Part shown: positions 16,449 through 25,407 of the stretch, piece after piece
Layout: each line of letters starts with the position of its first letter
Numbering within the stretch: the first letter of the stretch is position 1
NCBI GenBank assembly: GCA_045595165.1
Contig: JAZNZY010000005.1
Location: forward strand, 42,837 to 106,836
From: SFLA01 sp045595165
GTDB taxonomy: Bacteria; Bacillota; Clostridia; Oscillospirales; CAG-382
DNA: 64,000 nucleotides
Reading direction: 5' to 3'
Program-made: the position numbers and the translations under genes
The notes under the pieces: generated by a model
Told to the model about the DNA's origin: nothing
Databases searched by the model: none
What the model saw: only the letters and a program-made list of their open reading frames with translations

Positions 16449-17189
16449 TTGGCAGAGATAATAAACGGAATTTTAATTCCTTTTTTGGGCACGGCTTTGG
16501 GTGCGATGTGCGTATTCTTTTTAAAAGGCACGCTTAAAGAAAACCTTAAAAAAGCCTTTAACGGATTTGCCGCCGGGGTTATGGTGGCGGCATCCTTTTT
16601 CAGCCTTTTATTACCATCTATAGAACAATCCGAACACCTTGGGATTTTCAGCTTTTTTCCTGCGGTTTTTGGGCTTTGCCTGGGATTTGGTTTTTTACTT
16701 TTACTGGATATTGTTATACCGCGGATAAGCCGCGGGTGCGGCAGTGCCAAACGTCCGTCTATGCTGTTTTTGGCGGTGACTCTGCACAATGTTCCCGAAG
16801 GAATGGCGGTTGGCGTAGTGCTGGCGGGACTTTCGGCAGACAGCGGAGATATAACCGCCGCGTCCGCCTTGGCACTATCTTTGGGAATAGCGTTTCAAAA
16901 TTTCCCCGAAGGCGCGATAATCTCCCTCCCCCTTCACGCAAAGGGAGAAGGAAAGGTAAAATCCTTTTTATGGGGCGCACTTTCCGGGTTGGCAGAGCCT
17001 GTAGCGGCGGTGTGCACTCTTTTGCTTGCGGGATTGGTGGTACCGCTTATCCCCTACTTTTTGTCTTTTGCCGCAGGAGCGATGTTTTACGTGGTGGCAG
17101 AGGAATTATTAAAAGAAAACTCCCATATAGGCACGGTTTTTTTCGCCGTGGGGATTATTCTGATGACTATAATATCCTGCGCGCTGTAA
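16449..17189 (+). CDS. ZIP family metal transporter
   Basis: 246-residue inner-membrane transporter of the ZIP family (ZupT/GufA group), which brings in zinc or other divalent metals. Eight hydrophobic helices are visible; helix 4 carries HNVPEGMAVG and helix 5 QNFPEGAI, the two metal-site motifs. In helix 5 the first position is Gln rather than His, as in GufA-type members. The start is TTG at 16449 with GGAGG ten bases before it; the next ATG would remove most of helix 1. Confidence 0.9.
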   Translation: MAEIINGILIPFLGTALGAMCVFFLKGTLKENLKKAFNGFAAGVMVAASFFSLLLPSIEQSEHLGIFSFFPAVFGLCLGFGFLLLLDIVIPRISRGCGSAKRPSMLFLAVTLHNVPEGMAVGVVLAGLSADSGDITAASALALSLGIAFQNFPEGAIISLPLHAKGEGKVKSFLWGALSGLAEPVAAVCTLLLAGLVVPLIPYFLSFAAGAMFYVVAEELLKENSHIGTVFFAVGIILMTIISCAL

Positions 17190-17192
17190 TAC

Positions 17193-17221
17193 TTGAAAAA
17201 ACGTTTAATATGGTGTATAAT
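17193..17221 (+). promoter_or_regulatory. Promoter of alpha/beta hydrolase gene
   Basis: TTGAAA, 17 bases, TATAAT, 32 bp before the ATG at 17254. Confidence 0.75.
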
Positions 17222-17253
17222 GGTTTTGACCTCATTAAAAGGAAGTAAATATA

Positions 17254-18219
17254 ATGATTTTTGAAAAACAGATAGAAAAAGTTTTTCGCTCCACTCTTTA
17301 CCGCAGATGCGATGATGACGGCAGCACCTTTTATTTTTCCCATAAAGATTTTGAAGGGTTATCCGCACAGCCCTATACCTTTGTTTCTTCTATGGGAAAC
17401 ACCCTTAAAGGATATTTTTATTCATACGAAAACCCGAATGAAGACAGACTTATAATCTTCGACCACGGTTTTGGCGGCGGTCATCGCTCATATATGAAAG
17501 AAATTGAAATGCTGTGCAGGCAGGGCTACAAGGTTTTTTCCTATGACCACACGGGCTGTATGGAATCCGAGGGGGAAAATACAAACGGCTTTGCCCAATC
17601 ACTTCACGACCTTGACGATTGCATTACCGCTCTGAAAAAGGATGAAAACGTGAATACGGCGGATATTTCGGTTATCGGTCATAGCTGGGGCGGTTTTTCC
17701 ACTATGAATATAGCTGCGTTGCACCCCGATATCACCCATATAATTGTAATAAGCGGTTTCGTTTCTGTGGAGGAAATGGTAAAGCAGAATTTTTCTGGTC
17801 TGCTCAAAGGCTACAGAAAGCACATTTTCGGCATTGAACAAAAAGCAAATCCCGATTACGTGGGATATAACGGAGTAAACACCCTTTCAAAAACAGATGC
17901 AAAGGTTTTGCTTGTGTATTCTACCAACGATGGGTTGGTAAAAAAGGATATCCACTTTGATGCACTTAAAAACGGTCTTGCGGGTAAAGAAAACATTGAG
18001 TTTCTTTTGGTGGACGGCAAGGGACACAACCCCAATTACACCCATAACGCCGTAAAGCTTTTGGGCGAATTTGCAGATGCAAAAAGACGGGCAACAGAGA
18101 AAGATGCTCTGCAAACGGCAGAACAAAAAGAAAACTTTAAAAATTCTTTTGACTGGGATAAGATCACTGAGCAGGACGAAAAGGTCTGGGAAAAGATATT
18201 TGAAACGCTTAATAAGTAA
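17254..18219 (+). CDS. Alpha/beta hydrolase
   Basis: 321-residue cytoplasmic hydrolase of the serine aminopeptidase/acyl esterase type. An N-terminal extension (about 1-60) precedes the core. The oxyanion region is FDHGFGGG, the nucleophile elbow is GHSWGGFS (Ser about 145), the acid is the Asp in VYSTNDGLV, and the His is in DGKGHNPNY. A charged C-terminal tail (about 275-321) is extra to the fold. Substrate not predictable. It has its own promoter and a terminator at 18223-18256. Confidence 0.85.
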   Translation: MIFEKQIEKVFRSTLYRRCDDDGSTFYFSHKDFEGLSAQPYTFVSSMGNTLKGYFYSYENPNEDRLIIFDHGFGGGHRSYMKEIEMLCRQGYKVFSYDHTGCMESEGENTNGFAQSLHDLDDCITALKKDENVNTADISVIGHSWGGFSTMNIAALHPDITHIIVISGFVSVEEMVKQNFSGLLKGYRKHIFGIEQKANPDYVGYNGVNTLSKTDAKVLLVYSTNDGLVKKDIHFDALKNGLAGKENIEFLLVDGKGHNPNYTHNAVKLLGEFADAKRRATEKDALQTAEQKENFKNSFDWDKITEQDEKVWEKIFETLNK

Positions 18220-18222
18220 TTT

Positions 18223-18256
18223 GAAAGGCTCTGCGTTTGCAGAGCCTTTTCATTTT
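18223..18256. terminator. Terminator between hydrolase and XRE gene
   Basis: Stem AAAGGCTCTGC/GCAGAGCCTTT with GTTT loop, followed by TTCATTTTT. Nearly the same stem recurs at 19409. Confidence 0.85.
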
Positions 18257-18265
18257 TGATACGCT

Positions 18266-18577
18266 TTATTTTTTATTCATCACCTTTACAAGTTCAAACA
18301 CTGCACTAAGCTGTGTATCATCCAAGGATTTTAGTTGTTTTACAACCGAATCAAGCTTTGAGGGATTGACGGAGTTCAAATCAAAAAACTCGTTTTCGGA
18401 AACATTCAGATATTCGCATATATAGAAAAAGCCTGTAAGCGACGGCAGCGATTTGCCTGATTCAATATTATTGATATATCCCGCATTTTGACCTATGGCA
18501 AGACTCATCTCACGTGCAGAAACACCCTTGTGTTCTCTCAACTGTGCTAAACGCAAAGCGAACCGTTTTTCGTCCAA
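18266..18577 (-). CDS. XRE-family DNA-binding protein
   Basis: About 103-residue Cro/CI-type regulator. The helix-turn-helix spans LREHKGVSAREMSLAIGQNAG with recognition helix around YINNIESGKSLPSL, followed by a helical tail. The start is chosen as TTG at 18577, which lies 5 bases after AAGGCGGTGA; a GTG at 18586 would overlap that ribosome site. It is divergent from the gene at 18728, whose promoter lies in the gap, so regulation of that gene or itself is possible. Confidence 0.82.
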   Translation of the reverse strand: MDEKRFALRLAQLREHKGVSAREMSLAIGQNAGYINNIESGKSLPSLTGFFYICEYLNVSENEFFDLNSVNPSKLDSVVKQLKSLDDTQLSAVFELVKVMNKK

Positions 18578-18651
18578 TATACTCACCGCCTTCGCATAAT
18601 ATAATACCCCATATACACACCAAAAACATCGTATCGTTTCCGTTAAAACAG

Positions 18652-18680
18652 TTGACTTGTGGGTTTTTATATGATATAAT
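18652..18680 (+). promoter_or_regulatory. Promoter of gene 18728
   Basis: TTGACT, 17 bases, TATAAT, 47 bp upstream of the ATG. Confidence 0.8.
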
Positions 18681-18727
18681 ATCAAAAAGGGCGGAATTGC
18701 GCCCATATTTCGAAAAGGAGCAGTGTT

Positions 18728-19381
18728 ATGGCAGCATACTTGTGTACTTTAATTTACGGCAACGAAAGCTTTGGAGGATATCTGTCTGTAGACGGTCAGC
18801 GGGCAATAAGAATAGAAGACGATATGACATATCAGCTCGAACCCGGTCCTCACAGAATCGAGGTGTTCTCTACTTCAAACGCAGAACGTGCTGCCGGCAG
18901 ATTTCAGGCAAATGTTTATAATATGACTTCGTCCGATGGCCCTCTTCTCGATACGATACAGCGCAACCAGGCACTTAAAAACATGGGCGACAGTTGGAAT
19001 ATCGACACGGTCGTAGGCGACGGTCAGTGCTTGACTTTGGGCATACGCTCAAGCGGAATGAAGATCGTTGCAGCACCTGCATATGAGATCAGCGATCTTT
19101 CAGAAGAAGAGATCGAAAGACTCGAAGAATTCTTTGAGAATCTGGAAAAAGAACGTTTGGAAAAATTACACGCTCCCAGACGCAGTAAGCCAAAAATCAT
19201 ATGGGGCATTATACTTATAATAGGCTTCGCTGAAGCGTTGGGAATAATTCCCGGTATGTTGAAGGCAGATAGCTTCGATCCCGTTATGCTGATACCGGTC
19301 GCTATATGCCTTGGCCTTTTCGGACTCGGATTGTGGATGTTCATTGATGGTGTTAAGAAAAAAGTTCGCGTTAAGAAATAA
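18728..19381 (+). CDS. Unknown protein with C-terminal membrane hairpin
   Basis: 217 residues. The N-terminal half is beta-rich (AAYLCTLIYGNESFGGYLSVDG, then MTYQLEPGPHRIEVFST), reminiscent of PEGA-like or carboxypeptidase-regulatory beta sandwiches that present ligands near a membrane. A Glu-rich helix (about 120-145) leads to two transmembrane helices (about 158-175 and 185-207). No signal peptide is seen, so the N-terminal domain is probably cytoplasmic. Divergent from an XRE regulator. The ribosome site is AAAAGGAGC. Function not recognised. Confidence 0.75.
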   Translation: MAAYLCTLIYGNESFGGYLSVDGQRAIRIEDDMTYQLEPGPHRIEVFSTSNAERAAGRFQANVYNMTSSDGPLLDTIQRNQALKNMGDSWNIDTVVGDGQCLTLGIRSSGMKIVAAPAYEISDLSEEEIERLEEFFENLEKERLEKLHAPRRSKPKIIWGIILIIGFAEALGIIPGMLKADSFDPVMLIPVAICLGLFGLGLWMFIDGVKKKVRVKK

Positions 19382-19408
19382 CGTTGTCTATAAGTAAATA
19401 ATTTCCGA

Positions 19409-19444
19409 CAAAAAGGCTCTGCGTGTGCAGAGCCTTTTTGTTTT
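19409..19444 (+). terminator. Terminator of gene 18728
   Basis: Stem AAAAGGCTCTGC/GCAGAGCCTTTT with GTGT loop and T-run; close copy of the terminator at 18223. Confidence 0.88.
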
Positions 19445-19446
19445 AT

Positions 19447-19524
19447 TGGGGTCCCCGAGAAAGCGTTTTTAATATCGTAGCTTTGTCTGTTGCGAAATAC
19501 AAATCTAAAAACCTTTCTTGGGAC
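19447..19524. repeat. Family A repeat, long form
   Basis: Ends GGGGTCCCCGAGAAAGCGTTTTTA and TAAAAACCTTTCTTGGGA pair around an insert of about 36 bases. Its arms match the long copy at 14423 in reverse orientation, while the inserts differ. It ends 6 bp from the stop of the P-type ATPase. Confidence 0.7.
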
Positions 19525-19529
19525 GCTTT

Positions 19530-22142
19530 CTATTTGTGGTTTTTAAGAAGTCCCAGTGCCTTTGCAAGCTCCATTACCACGAGGGGTACGAGGATAAGGC
19601 CGAGGGCTATAAGATACATATGCCAAGGCAGGTAAACCAGACCGAAGGCAACGGAAACCGGGGTGAACAGAACTATTGCCATTAAAACGATGGCCACAGC
19701 CGCCGCCTGATTAAGCTTTTTGTTGCCGAAGAAGCCAATACGGAACAGAGATCGATCGGACCGCATATTGAACGCCTGAACGATCTGGGAGAATGCAAGG
19801 ACCATAAACGCCATTGTCTGTCCTGCGCTTTCGCCAACGTAGTGATTACCGATACCGTAGGCAACCAGAGAAAGAATACCGAACATTATACCCTGAAGCA
19901 CTATACGCACTCCGTAGCCGTTGGCAAACAGTCCTTCAGTTTTAGGTCTGGGAGGAACGTCCATAATATCCTTCTCCGTAGGCTCCATACCCAAAGCGAT
20001 AGCGGGAAGTCCGTCTGTAATAAGGTTTATCCAGAGAAGCTGCATAGACATAAAGGGAGATCTGTTCCATATGAGCATTGCTACGAACACCGAAACCACT
20101 TCGCCGAAGTTGGTGCCCAGAAGGAAGCCCACAACCTTTTTGATATTGGTGTATATGCCTCTGCCCTCTTTTACCGCGTCAACAATAGTGGCAAAGTTAT
20201 CGTCGGAAAGGGTCATATCGGATGCGCCCTTGGCAACGTCAGTACCCGTAATACCCATTGCACAGCCGATATCGGCGGCTTTGAGTGCGGGAGCATCGTT
20301 TACGCCGTCGCCCGTCATGGAAACAACGTGTCCCTTCTTTTGCCAAGCCTTTACAATGCGTATCTTGTTTTCGGGAGAAACGCGGGCGTAAACGGAGATG
20401 TCCTCTACGCAGGCATCAAGCTCGGCTTCTGTCATTTCGTCCAGCTGGGAGCCGGTAATGGCACGCTGACCGGGACGGAGTATGCCCAGCTCTCTTGCAA
20501 TAGCAGATGCAGTGATAATATGGTCGCCGGTGATCATAACGGGGCGTATTCCCGCACGCAGGCAGGTGGCAACTGCCGCCTTTGCCTCGGGACGGGGCGG
20601 GTCGATCATACCCAGAACGCCCATAAAGGTCAGTCCGTTTTCCAATTCCTCGGAGGTTATTTCCGCGGGAAGCTCGTCGATAACCTTATAGCCTACCGCA
20701 AGCACACGAAGAGCATCCTCGCTCAACGCTTCGGTAAACCGCTTTGCTTCGGCGATGTTGCCCGAAACGCAACGGGAAGCCATTACGTCGAAGGCACCTT
20801 TTACGATAACGGTTATCTTTCCGTCGATATTATTGACGGAGGTCATTAATTTTCTGTCTGAATCAAAAGGAATAGTCGCCAAGCGGGGATAAGCTGTATT
20901 AAGCTCCGCTTTGGACATACCGTTGTTGTACGCCGCAAGGACTATTGAGGTTTCCGTGGGGTCGCCTATATGAGTAACCTTATCCGCTTCCACCAGAATG
21001 CTTCCGTCGGAGCACAAGGTGGCATAAGCGAGAAGCTTTTTCATTTTATCGGAGTTGGCGTTGGAAATGCTTTCGCTTTCCTTTTCGCCTTCCACCCAGC
21101 CCTTTACCAAGGTCATACGGTTTTGGGTGAGAGTGCCGGTTTTATCCGAGCAGATAATAGATGCGCCGCCCAGAGTTTCTACTGCGGGAAGACGGCGGAT
21201 TACTGCGTTTTTCTTTGCAAGGCGCTGTACGCCGATAGAAAGAACGATAGTAACTATTGCGGGAAGTCCCTCGGGTATAGCAGACACCGCAAGGGAAACC
21301 GCTGTCATAAATATCTCAAGGGGTTTGAGATCGTTGAGAATACCTACAACGAATATAACCACGCATATACCGATGGCGAGAAGACCAAGGTATTTACCCA
21401 ATTTTGCAAGCTTTTTCTGCAAGGGGGTCTGACCGTCCTCTTCACCCGTGAGAAGCGCGGCGATCTTGCCCATCTCCGTATTCATACCGATAGCAGTTAC
21501 CACCGCAAGGGCGGTACCGTAAGTAATACTGCAGCCGGAATAGACCATATTGCTTCTGTCGCCGATAGGCGCGTTTTCGTCTACAACCGCGCTTGCATCC
21601 TTTTCCGAAGGAACGGATTCACCCGTGAGGGCAGATTCCTCGCTCTTAAGAGATGCGCTGCTAATAAGACGCGCGTCTGCGGGGACGAAATCGCCTGCTT
21701 CCAGCTTTATAATGTCGCCGGGAACCAAAGCGGATGCCATTACGATCTGCTCTTTGCCGTCCCGTATAACGCGGGAATGGGGGGCGGACATATTTTTGAG
21801 CGCCTCCAAGGCTTTTTCTGCCTTGCTCTCCTGCATAACGCCCATTATGGCGTTTATGACCACGATGGCGAGTATGAGGGCAGGCTCGAAAAATCCTTTT
21901 GCCTCTCCCTCAAGGATGGCAACGACGAATGACACCGCCGCCGCGGCAAGGAGGATGAGTATCATTACGTCCTTGAACTGATCAAGGAACTTTAAAAACA
22001 TACCTTTTTTCTTTTTGCCCTTAAGAACGTTTGCGCCATACTGCGCCTGACGGGCGGCTACCTCCCCTGAAGAAAGACCGTTTGTAACGTCCGTCTGCAG
22101 GGTGTCTACCACTTGCTTCGAATCGATGTTATAATATTCCAT
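19530..22142 (-). CDS. Ca2+-transporting P-type ATPase (type IIA)
   Basis: 870-residue calcium pump of the SERCA/PMR1 type that exports Ca2+ from the cytoplasm. Actuator motif LTGES (about 165), phosphorylation site CSDKTGTLT (about 335), hinge MTGDGVNDAPALKAADIG (about 610) and N-terminal cation-ATPase domain are present. Residues for both Ca2+ sites can be seen: PEGLPA in M4, TNFGE in M5 and NLITDG in M6. Length is normal for bacterial members. It has a consensus promoter and is divergent from a Na+/H+ antiporter, which makes this a small ion-homeostasis locus. Confidence 0.95.
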   Translation of the reverse strand: MEYYNIDSKQVVDTLQTDVTNGLSSGEVAARQAQYGANVLKGKKKKGMFLKFLDQFKDVMILILLAAAAVSFVVAILEGEAKGFFEPALILAIVVINAIMGVMQESKAEKALEALKNMSAPHSRVIRDGKEQIVMASALVPGDIIKLEAGDFVPADARLISSASLKSEESALTGESVPSEKDASAVVDENAPIGDRSNMVYSGCSITYGTALAVVTAIGMNTEMGKIAALLTGEEDGQTPLQKKLAKLGKYLGLLAIGICVVIFVVGILNDLKPLEIFMTAVSLAVSAIPEGLPAIVTIVLSIGVQRLAKKNAVIRRLPAVETLGGASIICSDKTGTLTQNRMTLVKGWVEGEKESESISNANSDKMKKLLAYATLCSDGSILVEADKVTHIGDPTETSIVLAAYNNGMSKAELNTAYPRLATIPFDSDRKLMTSVNNIDGKITVIVKGAFDVMASRCVSGNIAEAKRFTEALSEDALRVLAVGYKVIDELPAEITSEELENGLTFMGVLGMIDPPRPEAKAAVATCLRAGIRPVMITGDHIITASAIARELGILRPGQRAITGSQLDEMTEAELDACVEDISVYARVSPENKIRIVKAWQKKGHVVSMTGDGVNDAPALKAADIGCAMGITGTDVAKGASDMTLSDDNFATIVDAVKEGRGIYTNIKKVVGFLLGTNFGEVVSVFVAMLIWNRSPFMSMQLLWINLITDGLPAIALGMEPTEKDIMDVPPRPKTEGLFANGYGVRIVLQGIMFGILSLVAYGIGNHYVGESAGQTMAFMVLAFSQIVQAFNMRSDRSLFRIGFFGNKKLNQAAAVAIVLMAIVLFTPVSVAFGLVYLPWHMYLIALGLILVPLVVMELAKALGLLKNHK

Positions 22143-22202
22143 CTGAAAAATCCTCCGTTTTTAAAAACGAAAATGCGTATTAATTCCAAAATCTTACACA
22201 GT

Positions 22203-22231
22203 ATTATACAACCCACATAACGAAATGTCAA
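22203..22231 (-). promoter_or_regulatory. Promoter of Ca2+ ATPase gene
   Basis: TTGACA, 17 bases, TATAAT on the minus strand; GGAGGA ribosome site follows downstream. Confidence 0.88.
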
Positions 22232-22301
22232 GTGGAGGCAAAAAAACGCAAAAACAAATAAAAAAACCGAAAAATACTCTTTATTATTATGTATTTTGCC
22301 G

Positions 22302-22330
22302 TTGAAAATTATATTCATATAGAGTATAAT
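22302..22330 (+). promoter_or_regulatory. Promoter of antiporter gene
   Basis: TTGAAA, 17 bases, TATAAT, 48 bp upstream of the ATG at 22379. Confidence 0.78.
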
Positions 22331-22378
22331 TGCTTGGTTTGAAAAAAATGTATTAATAATATGAAAAGAGTGTAAATT

Positions 22379-23671
22379 ATGATCGTTTTGTTTGAGATTG
22401 CAGTTGCGCTTTTTGCAGGACTTCTTATGTCCCGTCCCGCAAAGAAGCTCGGTCTTCCCGCTGTAACCGGTTATCTTATTGCAGGTCTGCTTATAGGTCC
22501 TTTCGTTCTGGGCAGACTGGGCGTGGAAGGCTTGGGATTTACCACGGGCGAACACGTTGAGGCGCTGAGCATTATCTCCGACGTGGCTTTGGGCTTTATC
22601 GCTTTTGCTATCGGTAACGAATTCCGCGTTTCCCAGCTTAAACAGATAGGCAAGCAGGCAACTGTAATTGCCATTTTCCAGGCGGTTACCGCAACCATAT
22701 TCGTTGATGCGGCGCTTATAGGACTTCATTTCCTTATGCCCGATAAGCTTTCTATTGCCACCGCCATTACTCTGGGTGCAATAGCTACCGCCACCGCACC
22801 TGCCGCTACCTTGATGGTTGTTAACCAGTACAAGGCAAAGGGTAAGCTTACCGACATTCTGCTTCCCATCGTTGCTTTGGACGACGCTGTGGGTCTGATC
22901 GTGTTTGCGGTATCCTTCGGTATTGCAAAAGCCCTTAACTCCGGCGCGGCGCTCAGCATCTTTACCGTTGCGATAAATCCGCTTATCGAGATCATCGGTT
23001 CTCTCCTTTTGGGTACACTTATCGGTATTTTGTTCAACTTTTCCGAAAAGTTCTTCTTTTCCCGTTCCAAGCGTATGTGTATATCCATTACATACGTATT
23101 CTTGGCGGTTGCAATATCCATGCTTCATTTCCACATCCCCGGCACAGAGCTGGAGATCGGCTTCTCTCCCCTGCTGGTATGTATGATGCTGGGTACCGTG
23201 TTCTGCAACCTGTGTGTATTCTCCGAAGAGCTTATGGCAAAGGTTGACAGATGGACAGCTCCCCTCTTCGTGCTGTTCTTCGTTATCTCCGGCGCAGAGC
23301 TTGACTTAAGCGTATTTACCGAATGGGCAGTTATCGTTATCGGCGTGGTATATATCATCTTCAGAAGCGCAGGAAAGATCTTCGGCGCAACCGTAAGTGC
23401 TAAGTTTATGAAATGCGTTCCCAGTATTCAGAAATATCTGGGTATCACCCTCCTTCCCCAGGCGGGCGTTGCATTGGGTATGTCCGTAACCGTTGCCGCT
23501 GAATTGGGCGCAGACGGTGCGATAATAAGAAACATAGTTCTGTTCGCGGTTCTCGTATACGAGCTTTGCGGTCCTCTTATGACCAAGATTGCCCTTACCA
23601 AGGCAGGCGATATTCAGCCCAAGGAGTTGCAACCCGTAAAGCATTCGAAAGACGAAAAACCTGTTTGGTAA
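22379..23671 (+). CDS. Cation:proton antiporter (CPA2 type)
   Basis: 430-residue membrane protein with about twelve helices, of the Na+/H+ exchanger domain family (KefB/NapA side). It begins with ALFAGLLMSRPAKKLGLPAVTGYLIAGLLIGP, the usual helix 1-2 phrase; a polar break with ALDDAVGLIVFA (the paired acidic residues expected at the ion site) lies near 165, and LPQAGVALGMSVTVAAELG near 360. No RCK/TrkA domain follows, so there is no obvious nucleotide gating. Its stop codon touches the outer inverted repeat of the cassette that follows. Confidence 0.9.
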   Translation: MIVLFEIAVALFAGLLMSRPAKKLGLPAVTGYLIAGLLIGPFVLGRLGVEGLGFTTGEHVEALSIISDVALGFIAFAIGNEFRVSQLKQIGKQATVIAIFQAVTATIFVDAALIGLHFLMPDKLSIATAITLGAIATATAPAATLMVVNQYKAKGKLTDILLPIVALDDAVGLIVFAVSFGIAKALNSGAALSIFTVAINPLIEIIGSLLLGTLIGILFNFSEKFFFSRSKRMCISITYVFLAVAISMLHFHIPGTELEIGFSPLLVCMMLGTVFCNLCVFSEELMAKVDRWTAPLFVLFFVISGAELDLSVFTEWAVIVIGVVYIIFRSAGKIFGATVSAKFMKCVPSIQKYLGITLLPQAGVALGMSVTVAAELGADGAIIRNIVLFAVLVYELCGPLMTKIALTKAGDIQPKELQPVKHSKDEKPVW

Positions 23672-23687
23672 CTGTCTAAACTTCGCA
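23670..23687. repeat. Outer inverted repeat, left arm
   Basis: 18 bases (AACTGTCTAAACTTCGCA) identical to the reverse complement of 25390-25407. It overlaps the antiporter stop codon by two bases. Confidence 0.85.
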
Positions 23688-23726
23688 GACCAAAAAACGC
23701 GACAGATGAAATAATGGTTTTCGAAA

Positions 23727-23757
23727 ACCGTAGGGACAGACGTCCTCGTCTGTCCGT
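23727..23757. repeat. Family B repeat
   Basis: CCGTAGGGACAGACG-TCCT-CGTCTGTCCG hairpin. Related copies at 25081-25113 and 47507-47545 share CCGTAGGGGACG... in the opposite orientation. Confidence 0.75.
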
Positions 23758-23773
23758 AACAAAATTAAAATGT

Positions 23774-23810
23774 AGGAATCCGTTTTTGACGGATTCCTTC
23801 TTTGTTTTTT
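23774..23810 (+). terminator. Antiporter terminator (part of family E repeat)
   Basis: Stem AGGAATCCG/CGGATTCCT with a 7-base loop and T-rich tail. The same hairpin with other stem bases occurs at 25284-25308 and 46960-46990. Confidence 0.8.
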
Positions 23811-23906
23811 GTCGCGTTTTTTTATAAATTTTTGCTCGGGGGGCAGTAGAATACTACAGCTCTCCGCTCGCGAAAATTGATTCTGCTTTGTTTATACAGT
23901 TCCCCG
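23774..23906 (+). repeat. Family E composite repeat, left copy
   Basis: Terminator-like hairpin, then GCGTTTTTTTATAAATTTT, then GGGGGGCAGTAGAATACTACAGCT and ATTCTGCTTTGTTTATACAGTTCC. Bases 23822-23906 match the reverse complement of 25187-25268 with few differences. Other copies: 25187-25360 (minus) and 46909-47062 (plus). Confidence 0.85.
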
Positions 23907-23956
23907 CTTCAGCAATACTCTCACTACTACAGCCGTGAGTTTTGCGAATGTTTTTA

Positions 23957-23985
23957 TTGCGGTTTCTGGATAAAACCGTTATAAT
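23957..23985 (+). promoter_or_regulatory. Promoter of CD3324-type gene
   Basis: TTGCGG, 17 bases, TATAAT, 62 bp before the ATG at 24048. Bases 23672-24047 otherwise hold only repeats and this promoter. Confidence 0.6.
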
Positions 23986-24047
23986 TGTTTTGGGAATTGT
24001 AAACGCTTTTTTATTTTGTTATGCTGAAACCACAGGAGGAGAAAAAT

Positions 24048-25073
24048 ATGAAATATATTAATGCAAGCGAAATACTTCCGAAAGAGCTGCTTAACCAAAT
24101 AAAAGTCTTTGCTGCGGGAAAATTGTTATATATTCCCGCGGACGCGGAAAAGAAGGCGTGGGGCGAAAAGACCGGCGCACGGGCGGGATATTACGCCAGA
24201 AATAGTGCAATAAAAGCAGGATTTTTAAAAGGAAAAGCGGTTGAAGTATTGGCAAACGAATATTTTCTTACTCCCGAAACCATTAAAAAAATTGTTTATG
24301 CGAAGGAGAAGAAAATGGAAAACAGACAATTTCCCGAAACAATGTTTGATTACACAATAACCCCGTCGGATGCGCCCGTACCCGTTATCCGTTTAGACAG
24401 ACACCCCGTATACGATGTGGAATTCAAGGCAGGCGCAACAGCGCGCTTTGCATCGTATCCATACCCTTACAGGAGTATTGCGGACATAACCGAAGCAGCC
24501 GTTATAAGTGAAACGGAAGTGCACGGAGAAAAAGGAATGCGAATAGAGGTTATATGGAACAAGGGCGAAGAGGAATACGAAAACCGATTTGCGGTGATCT
24601 CCCAAATAAACGGAGATACCTGCAAAAATCTTGCCTGCGAAACCCGAGAAAACGGCGTAACGCAGATTCACACATTTCTTGAAGGTGAGGCTTTTTTCGA
24701 GGATTGGGGGTATGATATGCCTCTGATTATAGAAAACAGAGGGTTGATATGCAAATGCGGTAACAGCATTTCCTTTTCCGAAAGTGGCGTTTGCTCAGAT
24801 GCGGTGGGAAGATATACGGTTGCGATAAACGGAAAGAAATATGACACGGTTTTGGTGATCAACGTTAGTTGTATAGATGACGGCGTTTTGACAGAGGAAT
24901 ATATAGACCCCCACGGTAATTCTGTGCTGTTCCGCAGATTTGACCTCGGCACGTCCTCCCGCGTTCCCGGCGAGCCCTGTTTTAAAGAATACCTGCCCGA
25001 TTCGGAGCGTGTTTTCGTTAACGGCGAAGAATTTGTTTTGTGGATAGATACCATAAACGAATACATGTGTTAA
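24048..25073 (+). CDS. CD3324-type HTH protein with extra C-terminal domain
   Basis: 341 residues. The first 85 or so match the small CD3324 family as I recall it: MKYINASEILPKELLNQIK, then LLYIPADAEKKAWGEKTGAR, and an HTH-like end with NEYFLTPETIKKIVYAKE. CD3324 proteins usually end there; this one continues for about 250 residues that are beta-rich (RFASYPYPYRSIADI, FEDWGYDMPLIIENRG, YIDPHGNSVLFRRFD) and not recognised. This tail may be a ligand or effector domain, so a sensor-regulator is possible but unproven. AGGAGGAG precedes the ATG. It is the only gene inside nested inverted repeats. Confidence 0.75.
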   Translation: MKYINASEILPKELLNQIKVFAAGKLLYIPADAEKKAWGEKTGARAGYYARNSAIKAGFLKGKAVEVLANEYFLTPETIKKIVYAKEKKMENRQFPETMFDYTITPSDAPVPVIRLDRHPVYDVEFKAGATARFASYPYPYRSIADITEAAVISETEVHGEKGMRIEVIWNKGEEEYENRFAVISQINGDTCKNLACETRENGVTQIHTFLEGEAFFEDWGYDMPLIIENRGLICKCGNSISFSESGVCSDAVGRYTVAINGKKYDTVLVINVSCIDDGVLTEEYIDPHGNSVLFRRFDLGTSSRVPGEPCFKEYLPDSERVFVNGEEFVLWIDTINEYMC

Positions 25074-25080
25074 TTAAAAA

Positions 25081-25113
25081 AGGGACGTCGAGGCGCCGTC
25101 CCCTACGGCTTAT
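25081..25113. repeat. Family B repeat
   Basis: GGGACGTCGAGGCGCCGTCCCCTACGGC, reverse of the copy at 23727, 8 bp past the gene stop. Confidence 0.7.
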
Positions 25114-25186
25114 GAACAGCCGCGGCTATAGAACTAAAAGTCTGCAGGAACTAATGTCTGTAGTACAAAAAGTTTCGCTCAAGCCA

Positions 25187-25360
25187 GGAACTGTATAAAC
25201 AAAGCAGAATGAATTTTCAGGCGCGGGGAGCTGTAGTATTCTACTGCCCCCCGACTGAAAATTTATAGAAACGCAAACTAAAAAGAAATCTGTTTACAGA
25301 TTTCTACATATAAAAAACAACAATGCGAGAGATTAACTAAAACCTCTCGCATTTGTTATT
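25187..25360 (-). repeat. Family E composite repeat, right copy
   Basis: Minus-strand order: hairpin ATGCGAGAG/CTCTCGCAT, hairpin with GAAATCTGT/ACAGATTTC, GCGTTTCTATAAATTTTC, then the GGGGGGCAGTAGAATACTACAGCT segment. The first hairpin with its T-rich tail (25310-25352) can terminate the amino-sugar operon. Bases 25074-25411 hold only repeats. Confidence 0.85.
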
Positions 25361-25389
25361 ACGTATCAAACACTTTTTGCGTTTCGGTG

Positions 25390-25407
25390 TGCGAAGTTTA
25401 GACAGTT
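25390..25407. repeat. Outer inverted repeat, right arm
   Basis: Reverse complement of 23670-23687, 4 bp from the stop of the ROK kinase gene. Confidence 0.85.

Noticed and set aside
23672..23730. tRNA or small RNA gene after the antiporter
   Set aside because: No cloverleaf or conserved RNA pattern; only repeat arms were found.
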